Source of the DNA: Pseudomonadota bacterium
Lineage (GTDB): Bacteria; Pseudomonadota; Alphaproteobacteria; Rhizobiales; Xanthobacteraceae
Reading direction: 5' to 3'
Assembly (NCBI GenBank): GCA_023388935.1
Contig: JAEWFG010000397.1
Location: forward strand, 1 to 64,000
DNA length: 64,000 nt
Position 1 is the stretch's first letter. Each line of letters starts with the position of its first letter. The notes beneath the pieces were generated by a model. That model made no database searches. It had not been told where the DNA came from and was given only the letters and a program-made list of their open reading frames with translations. Both the position numbers and the translations under genes were made by a program. This document shows, one piece after another, positions 1 to 8,204 of the stretch.

Positions 1-260
1 ACGATCTTCCGGGCCGGCTTGGCCTTGAACATCATCTCTTCACCCGTGAACGGGTTGGTGCCCTTGCGCGCCTTGGTCGCGGGCTTCTTGATGACCACGA
101 ACTTGGCGAAGCCCGGCACCAGGAACAAGCCGTTCTTCTTGAGCTCCTTGTGGCCGACGTCGGTCAGCGTCTCCATGACGCTCTTGACGTCACGCTTGGA
201 AAGCTCGGTGGCGGTCGCAATCTTTTCGATCAGCTGCGATTTCGACATTTGGGTTGGCAT
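1..260 (-). CDS. HU family DNA-binding protein (partial, 3' end off the left edge)
   Basis: Reading leftwards from the ATG at 258-260, the frame begins MPTQMSKSQLIEKIATATEL and continues through the HU/IHF fold to PFTGEEMMFKAKPARK at the edge, so about 86 residues are visible. HU proteins are small histone-like proteins that bend and compact the chromosome. The PFTGEE segment lies in the DNA-embracing beta arm typical of the family. An AGGAGA ribosome-binding site lies just before the ATG. Compared with E. coli HU, the N-terminus has about five extra residues before the usual MxKSQLI start. The C-terminus is missing only because the window ends. Confidence 0.9.
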   Translation of the reverse strand, partial: MPTQMSKSQLIEKIATATELSKRDVKSVMETLTDVGHKELKKNGLFLVPGFAKFVVIKKPATKARKGTNPFTGEEMMFKAKPARKI

Positions 261-633
261 CGTGTCTCCTCTGATTCGTTGCCGGTTGCATATTAGACCA
301 ACCGGCGAAGGCCTATAGCCTTCTGCACAGTTTTGTCGCGGTTTTACGGGCTTTTTTGGCCCTCTGTGGCAAAAACCCCTGCTTTTTAGCTACTTCCGGA
401 GCGGAAGAAGCCTCGGGCAGCGGGTTTTACCCTGTTTCAAAGGCCCGTACGTCATCTTGCTAAAGCTGATTCGATGCTTTCGACAAGCGACGACCGGCCT
501 CTTTGCCCGAGGCCGGTCGCGATTCACCCCGAAAAATAAGGCTAAACGCGCTCGATGCGCGAACGTCGATGCCCGCGAAACGCCCGGGCATGCCGACTCC
601 CGAGTGTGATGGCTCTACACTGGCGGGAAGAAA
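261..633. other. intergenic region, HU promoter side
   Basis: This 373-base gap separates the HU start from the glycosidase stop. It should hold the HU promoter on the minus strand. The only structure I can support is the hairpin at 491-519. No credible ORF is visible. Confidence 0.5.
491..519. terminator. inverted repeat, candidate terminator of the glycosidase gene
   Basis: An 11-bp perfect stem (CGACCGGCCTC and its complement) surrounds a 7-base loop. It lies about 115 bases beyond the glycosidase stop on the minus strand. No clear T-run follows, so it could be a rho-assisted terminator or only an mRNA 3' end structure. Confidence 0.45.
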
Positions 634-2097
634 TCACGCCCCCGCCGCGTTCCTCGTGATCACGTTGCGATAGAAGCTTGCGCTGAGTTTCGGCGTCCGG
701 ACCTGGGTGTCGAAATCGACGTGGTAGAGGCCGAAGCGTTTATTGAGCCCGAACACCCATTCGAAATTGTCCATCAGGCTCCAGAGGAAGTAGCCGCGCA
801 CGGGCACGCCCTCGGCGGTGGCGCGTTGGAGCTGGGCGAGGTAGTTGCGCAGATACATGATGCGGTCGGTGTCGTAGATCTTGCCGTCGGGCGTGACCAC
901 GTCGTCACCGGAGGCGCCGTTCTCGCTGATATAGATCGCATCCGTCTTCCAGATCTTGGCAGCCAGCTTCGGTACCCAGTACATCGACTCGGGACCAACT
1001 CGCAGCCAATCCGAGTTCATGTGCGGGAAGGATTTCGGGATCGGCAGCGGCATGAAGCCCGCGCCCTGGTCGGAGGCCACCACGTAGTTCTGCGGCGCGT
1101 AGATGTTGAGGCCGAGGAAATCGACCGGCGAAGAGATGATCTTCAACTCCGCGTCGGTGAATTTCGGCGCGTTGGGCCCGGCGAATTTCAGGAAAGCGTC
1201 GGTATACTGGCCCGTCATGATGACGTTGAGATAGCCGGCATTCATCTCGCGCAGCGCGATCTCGGCGGCGCGGACGTTTTCCGGCGTGTCGATCGCGGGC
1301 GCACAGACGTCGATGTTCTCGGCCGGTCCCACCCTGGTGCCGCGGCGGCCGCGGGCGCGCACCGCCTGCACCGCGAGCCCGTGCGCGAGCGCGCTGTTAT
1401 GCCTGATCTGGTTGACCTCGGCCTGCGGCAGCGTCTCGCCCGGCGCGTCGATGCCGAGGCCATAGCCGAAATGAACGAAGCGACCGCTCTCGTTCAGCGT
1501 GAACACGTTCTTGACGCGATCGGTCAGATGCGCGGCGACATAGGCCGCGTAGTCGCCAAATATCTTGCAGGTTTCCGTCGAACGCCAGCCGCCGAAGCGG
1601 TCCTGGAGCGATTGCGGCAGGTCCCAATGATAGAGCGTCAGCCACGGCTCGATGCCGTTCTTGAGGAGCTCGTCGACCAGGCGATTGTAGAAGTCGAGCC
1701 CCTTCGGGTTCGGCTTGCCGTCACCGTCCGGAAACACTCGCGGCCACGCCACAGAGAAGCGATAGGCCTTGCAGCCGAGTTCCTTAATGAGCGCGATATC
1801 CTCTTTGTAGCGGTGATAGTGCTCGTTGGCGCGGTCGCCGGTGCTGCCGTCCTCGATCTTGCCGGGGATGCGGACGAACTTGTCCCAGATCGAGGCCCCT
1901 CGCCCGTCCTCGTTGACCGCGCCTTCGACCTGATAGGACGAGGTCGCCGTGCCCCAGACAAAGCCCGCCGGAAACCCGTCCGCACTACGCGGCGCCGCTG
2001 CCGGCCTGGCCTCCGCGACCTCGAGGGGACCTGCGATTCCGGCTGCGGACAATCCCGCAATTTTCGCGAACTGGCGACGCGAGACCTTGTCCGACAT
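634..2097 (-). CDS. Tat-exported GH1 family beta-glucosidase
   Basis: Glycoside hydrolase family 1 enzyme of 487 residues, expected to cleave beta-glucosides or related sugars outside the cytoplasm. The N-terminus has a twin-arginine signal, SRRQFAKIAG, at residues 6-15, followed by a hydrophobic stretch and an Ala-rich cleavage region. The acid/base glutamate lies in TLNES (Glu203; the family usually has TFNEP or TLNEP) and the nucleophile in ISENG (Glu392). GH1 landmarks such as GTATSSYQVEGA (49-60) and RFSVAWPR (113-120) are intact. A reading frame extends 30 codons further upstream, but the ATG at 2095-2097 puts the Tat motif in the correct place, and a weak purine-rich site precedes it. 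Export of a GH1 enzyme is less usual than a cytoplasmic location. Confidence 0.88.
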   Translation of the reverse strand: MSDKVSRRQFAKIAGLSAAGIAGPLEVAEARPAAAPRSADGFPAGFVWGTATSSYQVEGAVNEDGRGASIWDKFVRIPGKIEDGSTGDRANEHYHRYKEDIALIKELGCKAYRFSVAWPRVFPDGDGKPNPKGLDFYNRLVDELLKNGIEPWLTLYHWDLPQSLQDRFGGWRSTETCKIFGDYAAYVAAHLTDRVKNVFTLNESGRFVHFGYGLGIDAPGETLPQAEVNQIRHNSALAHGLAVQAVRARGRRGTRVGPAENIDVCAPAIDTPENVRAAEIALREMNAGYLNVIMTGQYTDAFLKFAGPNAPKFTDAELKIISSPVDFLGLNIYAPQNYVVASDQGAGFMPLPIPKSFPHMNSDWLRVGPESMYWVPKLAAKIWKTDAIYISENGASGDDVVTPDGKIYDTDRIMYLRNYLAQLQRATAEGVPVRGYFLWSLMDNFEWVFGLNKRFGLYHVDFDTQVRTPKLSASFYRNVITRNAAGA

Positions 2098-2283
2098 TGA
2101 AACTGCCCCCGAGATGATTGTTGCGGCGGCACAATGGCGGGTCGCGGCCACTTTGAGAAGCGGGGACGCCGAGGACTGAGGATGCAAAAATGCAGTAGAA
2201 TGCCCGCACGGCAGGCTTGAAGGGCGGGAGTGACTTGAGAAGGGTAGCGCCGCGACGGCGGCACCTGCGCGAGCGAGCGTCGG

Positions 2284-2690
2284 TCAACAGGCGGACGCGT
2301 CCAGCGCCTTCAGTTCGTCGGCAGCGGCGATGATTGCGCTCCGGATTTTGAGGAAGTACTCCGCATCGATCCGCGACGCGAGCCAGTCCAGTTCGCCCGT
2401 ATGGCCGTGTTCATTCACCTTGCGGACCACGCCCTCACTGATCAGCATGTCGAGGCAGCGCCGGACGTTCGAGCGCGGAAGCCCGAGATACTTGGAAGTG
2501 TGCCGAGTTCGTCGCTCACACGGATCATCATCGCGACCAGCAGCTCTTCAAACACCGCGCCGACGTGCTTGCGATCGTAACCGCTGCGCATCGCCACGAA
2601 GCATGCGACCAACAACCTGCCAACGATCGCCGATTGCTTCTGACGCCTCGTCAATGCCGCATCTGAATTACCTGGGATTTCTCCGGCCAT
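2284..2690 (-). pseudogene. winged-helix (MarR-like) small regulator, broken by a frameshift
   Basis: From the ATG at 2690 the frame reads MAGEIPGNSDAALTRRQKQS and carries on to VSDELGT, then loses sense and stops near 2442. In the next frame the protein resumes as SKYLGLPRSNVRRCLDMLIS, followed by EGVVRKVNEHGHTGELDW, and ends at the TGA at 2284-2286. The resumed part looks like the recognition helix and wing of the short MarR/Rrf2-like regulators common in Bradyrhizobium. One missing base near 2500 would restore a protein of about 135 residues. It may be a true pseudogene or a sequencing error. Divergent to it is the small ORF at 2783. Confidence 0.6.
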
Positions 2691-2782
2691 TTTCGCCACC
2701 GTTGCCTTCACTTGCGATTGTGCTTAGCTGGCGCATGCTTCGGCCGCAAATGAAGCTGTGTTAAGGTTGGGGGACATGGCTC

Positions 2783-2896
2783 ATGCGTCGGCATATCAGA
2801 CAGACTTTCGAAAATGACAGGGTTTTTGCCATTGGCGTGACCTGTCTCGGGCTTTTGCCGGTCGCAATATTGATGATTGCTCTCTTCGTTAAGTGA
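2783..2896 (+). CDS. possible small single-pass membrane protein (37 residues)
   Basis: A short ORF from the ATG at 2783 to the TGA at 2894-2896 encodes a basic head (MRRHIRQTFENDRVF) and one hydrophobic segment (AIGVTCLGLLPVAILMIALF). A purine-rich GGTTGGGGG lies about ten bases upstream. Many rhizobial genomes hold such unannotated small membrane proteins, but nothing else here proves expression. It is divergent from the broken regulator at 2284-2690. Confidence 0.35.
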   Translation: MRRHIRQTFENDRVFAIGVTCLGLLPVAILMIALFVK

Positions 2897-2977
2897 CCCC
2901 TCCAGCCCTCCTTTCGTCACATGCCTCCAACCGCTCGGCATGCTGGCAGCGGCGTCCTGCCTGTGCGTTCCTATCAT

Positions 2978-3361
2978 TCACCGACAAACCAGCACGGGGG
3001 TTTTCGCGTAGGTCATCACCTTGTTTGTCACACTGCCGATGAGAAGCGTCGAAAGTCCGCTACGCCCATGCCATGACATGACGATGAGATCGCAGCCTTT
3101 GTCCTCGGCTGCTGCGACGATGGCTTGATCGGGTGCCACGTTCTCCACCTGAATTGTCTCGCAGGGAATACCGGTCTCCTTGGCCTCATTTGCCGCGTGA
3201 TCCAACACGCTCGCAAAATCGCCCGTCACCGCAAGAAGCGGCTCCACAACGTAGATGATGGATACCCTGGCTCCAACGGACTTCGCCAACGCCAAGCCAT
3301 GTGCCACCCCACGCTCCGCCAGCTCCGACCCGTCTGTCGGAATGAGAATATGCCGGTACAT
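2978..3361 (-). CDS. universal stress protein (UspA family)
   Basis: A 127-residue single Usp domain starting MYRHILIPTDGSELAERG. The ATP-binding signature G-2X-G-9X-G-S is present as HGRSGLSTLLIGSVT near the C-terminus, so it belongs to the ATP-binding branch. These cytoplasmic proteins are induced by starvation, oxygen limitation or metal stress. A GGGAGG ribosome-binding site sits just before the ATG. It is codirectional with the channel-like gene upstream (start 4750), 168 bases away, so they may be separately transcribed. Confidence 0.9.
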   Translation of the reverse strand: MYRHILIPTDGSELAERGVAHGLALAKSVGARVSIIYVVEPLLAVTGDFASVLDHAANEAKETGIPCETIQVENVAPDQAIVAAAEDKGCDLIVMSWHGRSGLSTLLIGSVTNKVMTYAKTPVLVCR

Positions 3362-3529
3362 GTTTCACCCTCCCGATGATCTGGACTTGTCGCTGCCGTC
3401 GGAACGTTAAGCTGGCTCCAGTGTCGGATACAGTCTTGCGATATATCAATACCGGGTGCGCGGCGCTGTTGGGCCTGCATGCGGGCCGGTAGGCTTGCTG
3501 ATGGCACAATTTCTTTACTCACGGCCGCG

Positions 3530-4750
3530 TCAGGGGGATCGAGCAGTCCCGAGGGTCTCGAACAGCGTTTGTTGCCACCAATCGCTCTCGACCTGATCGA
3601 GGACAGCGAGATCGAGCATCGGCCGCAACGCGCTGTTTTTGGGCAGCACGATTGCATAACTCTCGCTGCTGAAGCTGGTATCGACGACACGGACCGCACT
3701 TGAAAAGTCATTGCGGACCATCCAGGTCAGCAACGGCTTGTCGTGGACGAAGGCATCTATCTTGCCGGCTTCCAACGCCGCGAGGCCGCTTTGGATATCC
3801 GGAAATGCTTGAAAGGACAGCCGTTGACGATCGAAGTAATCGCTCGTCGGGGAGTTCGCGACAGCGCCGACACGTACAGAGCGAAGATCATTGAAGCCGT
3901 GAACGGCGCCTTCGAGGCCTCTGCGCGTCAGCGTGGACGTGATACCGGCGGTGAATACGGCGATTGCGATCACGGATGCGATCATCCATCCCATTGCGAC
4001 GATCCGGCCTGGAAGAGTTGCTGGAGCATTATGGGCGGCCCCGGCCTGGGTCATCGCAATCGTCGACCACCAGAAGCTCGAGCCCAATCCTTTCGCGCCT
4101 CCACCAAAGTGTTCCGTCTCGCGCCGCTCGAAAATCCATATGAGAAAGCCGACTGCCATTGCGATACAAAGCAGCACGCCGACAGCCTGGAAAAAGCCGA
4201 AGGAAAGAAGCGCGCGCCCGATCGAGACCCACGGATTTTCATTGATCGGCACCGCTATCCCAAGGCCGGTATTGTAGAAGGGTTGAGTAAAGTCGACGCT
4301 GTGCGCGCGCGCCGCAGTCACTGTCACGGCGGCAACACCGGCATCGAAGGTGCCGTTCGCAACGCCGTCCAGCAGATCCGGAACACTCTGGGTTTCGACC
4401 AGGCGGAAACGCAGATGCTCCTGATCTGCAATCTTTTTCCATAGCGCAATGCTGATACCGCTCCAACTCCCGTCCGGATGCTTCATCGCAAACGGCGGCG
4501 CCGCCTTGGTCGCAACCACCAATTCCCTGGCAGGGACCACCGGCGCCTGGGCGTGTAGTTCAACCAGGCCGAACGCAAGCATGGCCAGCGCCGCGAAGCA
4601 TAGCGGGACGCATCGAAGGGACGACCTCACCGGCTTGGATCGAGAGGGCGGATGTTGGCGGTCAGCGTTGTCGAAGGCCGTTCGACACGACACGTCTTCC
4701 TTCGGGCACTGGCCATGGGGGACGAATGGAACTTGATCGGACGAATTCAC
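3530..4750 (-). CDS. ionotropic-glutamate-receptor-like channel with periplasmic ligand-binding domain
   Basis: The 406-residue product combines a substrate-binding-protein lobe interrupted by a channel module, the layout of bacterial GluR0. Residues about 45-70 form a signal or anchor segment. Binding lobe 1 runs 75-170 (VVATKAAPPFAMK, DGSWSGISIALW). A TM helix follows near 186-206, a pore-loop region at 225-242 (SSFWWSTIAMTQAG), a third helix near 248-272, and then lobe 2. In GluR0 the pore contains TVGYG; here the aligned stretch is QAGAA, so K+ selectivity is doubtful. Translation appears to start at GTG with GAGG upstream; the first 40 residues are low-complexity and a later start is possible. 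Ligand unknown. Confidence 0.72.
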   Translation of the reverse strand: MNSSDQVPFVPHGQCPKEDVSCRTAFDNADRQHPPSRSKPVRSSLRCVPLCFAALAMLAFGLVELHAQAPVVPARELVVATKAAPPFAMKHPDGSWSGISIALWKKIADQEHLRFRLVETQSVPDLLDGVANGTFDAGVAAVTVTAARAHSVDFTQPFYNTGLGIAVPINENPWVSIGRALLSFGFFQAVGVLLCIAMAVGFLIWIFERRETEHFGGGAKGLGSSFWWSTIAMTQAGAAHNAPATLPGRIVAMGWMIASVIAIAVFTAGITSTLTRRGLEGAVHGFNDLRSVRVGAVANSPTSDYFDRQRLSFQAFPDIQSGLAALEAGKIDAFVHDKPLLTWMVRNDFSSAVRVVDTSFSSESYAIVLPKNSALRPMLDLAVLDQVESDWWQQTLFETLGTARSP

Positions 4751-5054
4751 GACAGACCTCGAGGCATGCCCAGAGTCCCAACCAAGCGCGACTATTTGGC
4801 AATTCCACGGTGACCTTGGCGAAACGATCCGGCGGGGCTTCCGCCGGAAGGGTCGGGCAATCTCCCCGACAACTCAACGCCCTGCGCCGTCCGTCGGACT
4901 TTTGCGAAAACGCGCGTCTGCCTGGAGCAGGATTGGGCAAAGCAAAGCCGCTTCAGGCAAGACGCTGAGGCCTTGCGGCGCGTAGAACGCGCGCCGACCC
5001 GGACAGATACGGACACCTGATCTGTGACTTGAGGCGATCAGGAGGAGCCACGCC
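4751..5054. other. intergenic region between divergent genes
   Basis: 304 bases between the GTG start of the channel gene and the remnant at 5055. I see no credible ORF or strong hairpin. It should carry the promoters for both directions. Confidence 0.4.
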
Positions 5055-5594
5055 ATGATCGGGAGCACCGCACTCATGCGCAATCCCTCGCAAAAGGGCT
5101 TGCCGCCTCTACCCAGCGCACAGCCGGACGACAGTTCGCCTTCCGAGCGGCGCGCCGCCGATGCGGAGATGGCGCGCGTGCTCAGGACCGAGCCAACTCG
5201 CATGGCATTGGACTCCTCCGGAGCCGGGATCGCGCACCGGAAACACGATCCATTGCACGGCGTCGTCGAGCCCATGAACCATCACGTGATCATGGCATGC
5301 ACGATGCAACGCATGGAGCGACGGTCAGGAAAATCGGCTGCGATCGGTACGTTTCGTCCCGGAATCATGGTCATCATTCCGGAGGGATCGAGCTCGCGGT
5401 GGGATATACCAAGCGATCAACTCCATCTCGCTTCTGTCGAAGGATCGATAGAGCCTGCGGCCTCAGGGTTAATGATGCTCAAGAGGTCGCGAGGCGGGAT
5501 CCCGAACATGCCCCGACCAGAAGTCTGCTTAAGCACTGCCGCTGCGAGGGCCGCCTTGGCCTATAGCGGACGACCGTACTTCGAAATTGTCTAG
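5055..5594 (+). pseudogene. AraC-family regulator remnant (N-terminal sensing half only)
   Basis: An AGGAGG site precedes the ATG at 5055. The middle of the frame (HDPLHGVVEPMNHHVIMA, QRMERRSGKSAAIGTFRPG, VIIPEGSSSRWDIP) resembles the cupin-like N-terminal half of Bradyrhizobium AraC regulators, as I remember them. After SRWDIP the sequence degenerates; the frame ends at 5592-5594, and no C-terminal double helix-turn-helix domain follows because the TonB receptor gene ends at 5591. I read it as a decayed gene. The first 50 residues are less convincing than the centre. Confidence 0.5.
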
Positions 5595-8041
5595 AACGTC
5601 ACCCGCATCCCCGCATAGAACGCGCGCGGCCTGGCCGGGCTGAACGAACGCGGGTCGGTGAACGGGTTGCCGCCATTAGCGAAGTTCGGCAGCGCCGTCG
5701 TGTCGAAGAAGGTGCCGATTGTCGAATAGCGGTTGTCAAAGAGGTTGTTGACGCGACCGTAGATCTGGAAGTTCTTGGTGATCTGGTAGGAGGTGTGGAC
5801 ATTGAACACGGTATAGGAGGGCAACTTCGGAAACTGGTTGGACTCGTCGCCGACGAAATATTGGCTCGAGACAAAGAGCGCGTCGCCACCAACCTTCCAA
5901 ACGTCGGTAACCGCATATTCGACGCTGGCCTTGATAAGGTGGCTCGGCAGGCGCGGAATGTGGTCGCCCGGCAGGACCTGGATGTTGCCGTCGGCGTTCG
6001 CGAACGGGCTGTTCGAGCCAAGCTGGAGTGCGTCGAGAAAGCGCGCATCCAGGAATGCATAACTCGCCTGGAACTGAAGCGCATTCGACTTGATGCTCAC
6101 CTCGGCTTCGATCCCCTGCCGCCGCGTCCGGCCGACATTCTGGAAGAAACCGAATCCTGTTAGATCCGGAATCGGCACCGCGAGAATGTCGTTGTAGTTG
6201 GTGGCGCGGAAGGCGCCGATCTTCCAGCCGAGCGAACCGATATTCAATTCCTTGGTACCGCGAAAGCCCGCTTCAAAGGTCTTGGATACGACTTGCTGCA
6301 GTGAGGGGTCAGCGATCAGGAACTGCCCGATGATGCACGGCCTCGTCGGATCGGCACAGCCGAGTTCGAGTGGGGTTGGCACCCGGTTGGCTTCGGAATA
6401 GCCGGCATAGGCTGTAATCTCGGACGTGATCTTGTAGGTGCCGCCGATGATCGGATTGAACCGGTCATATTGATGATCGCCATTGAGCGCGGTGCCAAGT
6501 TGATCCATCAGGGAGATATGGGCCGCATTGAACCGCCCGCCTGCCGTGACCGCGAAGCGATCGTCCACGTTGAACGTGTCGAGCGCATAGAGCCCCTGAT
6601 ATTGATTGACGGTACGAAGAGACACGGGGCCAATCGATGTCGGCTCACCGGAGGGCCCCAGGAATATGCCGCTGCCCGTGACCACATAGTTCGTGCCTAT
6701 GGTTCCTAGTTCAGCGCTCGCGTTGAAGCGAGTGCTGCTGACATCATAGCTTGCGCCGACCACGAAGCGGTTCTCATGACCAAACAGTTGGTCGCTGTTG
6801 GTCGCCTGCCCGGATACGCCAAACGTAGTCGATCTCGTGCTGGTGCGATCGATCTCGCCCAGTATAGCGCCGGGCGCGAAGGGATTGGCGAGCTGAGCGC
6901 TATTCAGGCCAAAAGCGGGGACCGTATCATCGCCAAAGCACAAGAGCGTTGGATCGGCACAAGGCTGGGCGCCGGTCGGGTTTCCGTCCACGGTATCCTG
7001 TTTGAAGCCCCGCCAATGCGCCGTGCCCTCAAAGGTCCAGGTCGGCGTCGCCTCCACCTTGCCGGTCAGGTTGAGGTAGCCGACCTTGTTGGAAGTGGTT
7101 TGCGGCGTTGTGTAGGTCGCGCCCCAATATTGCTGGAGCAATTCGGCCGGAACAGTGCTGGGTCCTGCCAGGGAATTGTTGGCCAGGCCCATGTTGAGGT
7201 GGAATTCGTTGCCTTCAAAGCGATACCCGACATCGCCATAGAAGCGACGGACGTCCGATGCCGAAAAATTGCGGAAGCCATTGTCGTGAACGCCTTCGAG
7301 CGCTCCGTAGACGGCCCAGTTATTGTCGACCTTCTTGCCCCATTGTGCGGAGCCCTGGATGCGGCCGAATGAGCCGCCCATGATATCGATCTCTCCACCT
7401 TGATAGTTGAAGCCGTTCTTCATCTGCAGATCGATGGCGCCGCCGAGCGCGTTGAGGCCGAATGCGGGGTTGTTGGTCACGACCAGCGCCGATCGGATCG
7501 CAGCTGTCGGGATCAGATCCCAATTGACGATGTCGGAAAACGCCTCGTTAATGCGCACGCCGTTCTGGTAGACGGCAAGGCCCTGCGGCGTGCCGGCCAG
7601 AGGGGAAGCGACGAAGCCGCGAAACTGCACATCGGGTTGGAAGGGATTGCCGGTCACCTCATTGATGCTGAGACCGGGCACATACTGCTGCAGGGCAACG
7701 GCGATATCCGGCGAGGCGGTGCGCTTGATCTGGTTGGCATCGACCGCGTTGATACTGGCTGGAATCTTGTCAACTTCGATACCGCTGCCCGCTCCGGGTG
7801 CCGTCGGGTAGACGTAAATGCGTGTCGTGGGGCGGGACGACGATGCCCCTGCCGCGCGCGTAACCGGCCGCGATGGCGCAACCCGTCTTGCCGACGGCGG
7901 CGGCGGTGCCGCCACCTCGACCGGCGGCAGATTCTGGACGTTGGTCTCCTCGTCCTGCGCGGCCCCCGCACCTGATACGAAGACCAGCCCGGAGACCAGC
8001 CCCGTCGAAACCGACGCCATCAACAAACGACGCTTGCCCAT
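5591..8041 (-). CDS. TonB-dependent outer-membrane receptor
   Basis: The 816-residue protein has a signal peptide (MGKRRLLMASVSTGLVSG), an Ala/Pro-rich linker containing LPPVEVAAPPPP, a plug domain (about 110-230; PDVQFRGFVASP, GVRINEAF) and a 22-strand-type barrel ending in the terminal phenylalanine of GMRVTF. Such receptors import scarce metal chelates using TonB energy. The frame could start 38 codons earlier, but the ATG at 8041 has GGAAGG upstream and gives a proper signal peptide. It lies downstream of a sensor kinase and next to the LutA/E/F-like transporter, a setting that recalls lanthanide receptor LutH of Methylobacterium. The ligand is inferred, not shown. Confidence 0.85.
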   Translation of the reverse strand: MGKRRLLMASVSTGLVSGLVFVSGAGAAQDEETNVQNLPPVEVAAPPPPSARRVAPSRPVTRAAGASSSRPTTRIYVYPTAPGAGSGIEVDKIPASINAVDANQIKRTASPDIAVALQQYVPGLSINEVTGNPFQPDVQFRGFVASPLAGTPQGLAVYQNGVRINEAFSDIVNWDLIPTAAIRSALVVTNNPAFGLNALGGAIDLQMKNGFNYQGGEIDIMGGSFGRIQGSAQWGKKVDNNWAVYGALEGVHDNGFRNFSASDVRRFYGDVGYRFEGNEFHLNMGLANNSLAGPSTVPAELLQQYWGATYTTPQTTSNKVGYLNLTGKVEATPTWTFEGTAHWRGFKQDTVDGNPTGAQPCADPTLLCFGDDTVPAFGLNSAQLANPFAPGAILGEIDRTSTRSTTFGVSGQATNSDQLFGHENRFVVGASYDVSSTRFNASAELGTIGTNYVVTGSGIFLGPSGEPTSIGPVSLRTVNQYQGLYALDTFNVDDRFAVTAGGRFNAAHISLMDQLGTALNGDHQYDRFNPIIGGTYKITSEITAYAGYSEANRVPTPLELGCADPTRPCIIGQFLIADPSLQQVVSKTFEAGFRGTKELNIGSLGWKIGAFRATNYNDILAVPIPDLTGFGFFQNVGRTRRQGIEAEVSIKSNALQFQASYAFLDARFLDALQLGSNSPFANADGNIQVLPGDHIPRLPSHLIKASVEYAVTDVWKVGGDALFVSSQYFVGDESNQFPKLPSYTVFNVHTSYQITKNFQIYGRVNNLFDNRYSTIGTFFDTTALPNFANGGNPFTDPRSFSPARPRAFYAGMRVTF

Positions 8042-8171
8042 CCCAGCCTTCCGATCGGCCACCACCGGCTGTATTGATTTTCGCCGTTTGGTTGAAACGA
8101 GTGTAATCGGCAGCAGCCAGCGCGCCAGCCACAAAAAATCGGGCAGTATCCGCACCCACTTTCCCGACCAA

Positions 8172-8190
8172 ATCGGGATTTTTTCCCGAT
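8172..8190. promoter_or_regulatory. inverted repeat in the leader of the TonB receptor gene
   Basis: A 7-bp inverted repeat (ATCGGGA / TCCCGAT) encloses five T. Further copies of the CGGGA/TCCCG core occur at 8136-8170. The element lies between the kinase stop (8205) and the receptor start (8041), about 130 bases before the receptor ATG. It may be an operator, an attenuator, or the end of the kinase transcript. Confidence 0.35.
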
Positions 8191-8204
8191 CGCTCGTGAC
8201 GTCA

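Noticed and set aside
721..2100. Long plus-strand ORF (459 codons) opposite the GH1 glycosidase
   Set aside because: It is antisense to a gene with clear catalytic motifs; the sequence is Arg/Val/Asp-rich without any domain, a common effect of high-GC codon bias.
2708..2977. 89-codon minus-strand frame between the broken regulator and the stress protein
   Set aside because: Sequence is not protein-like and it lies opposite the better microprotein candidate at 2783.
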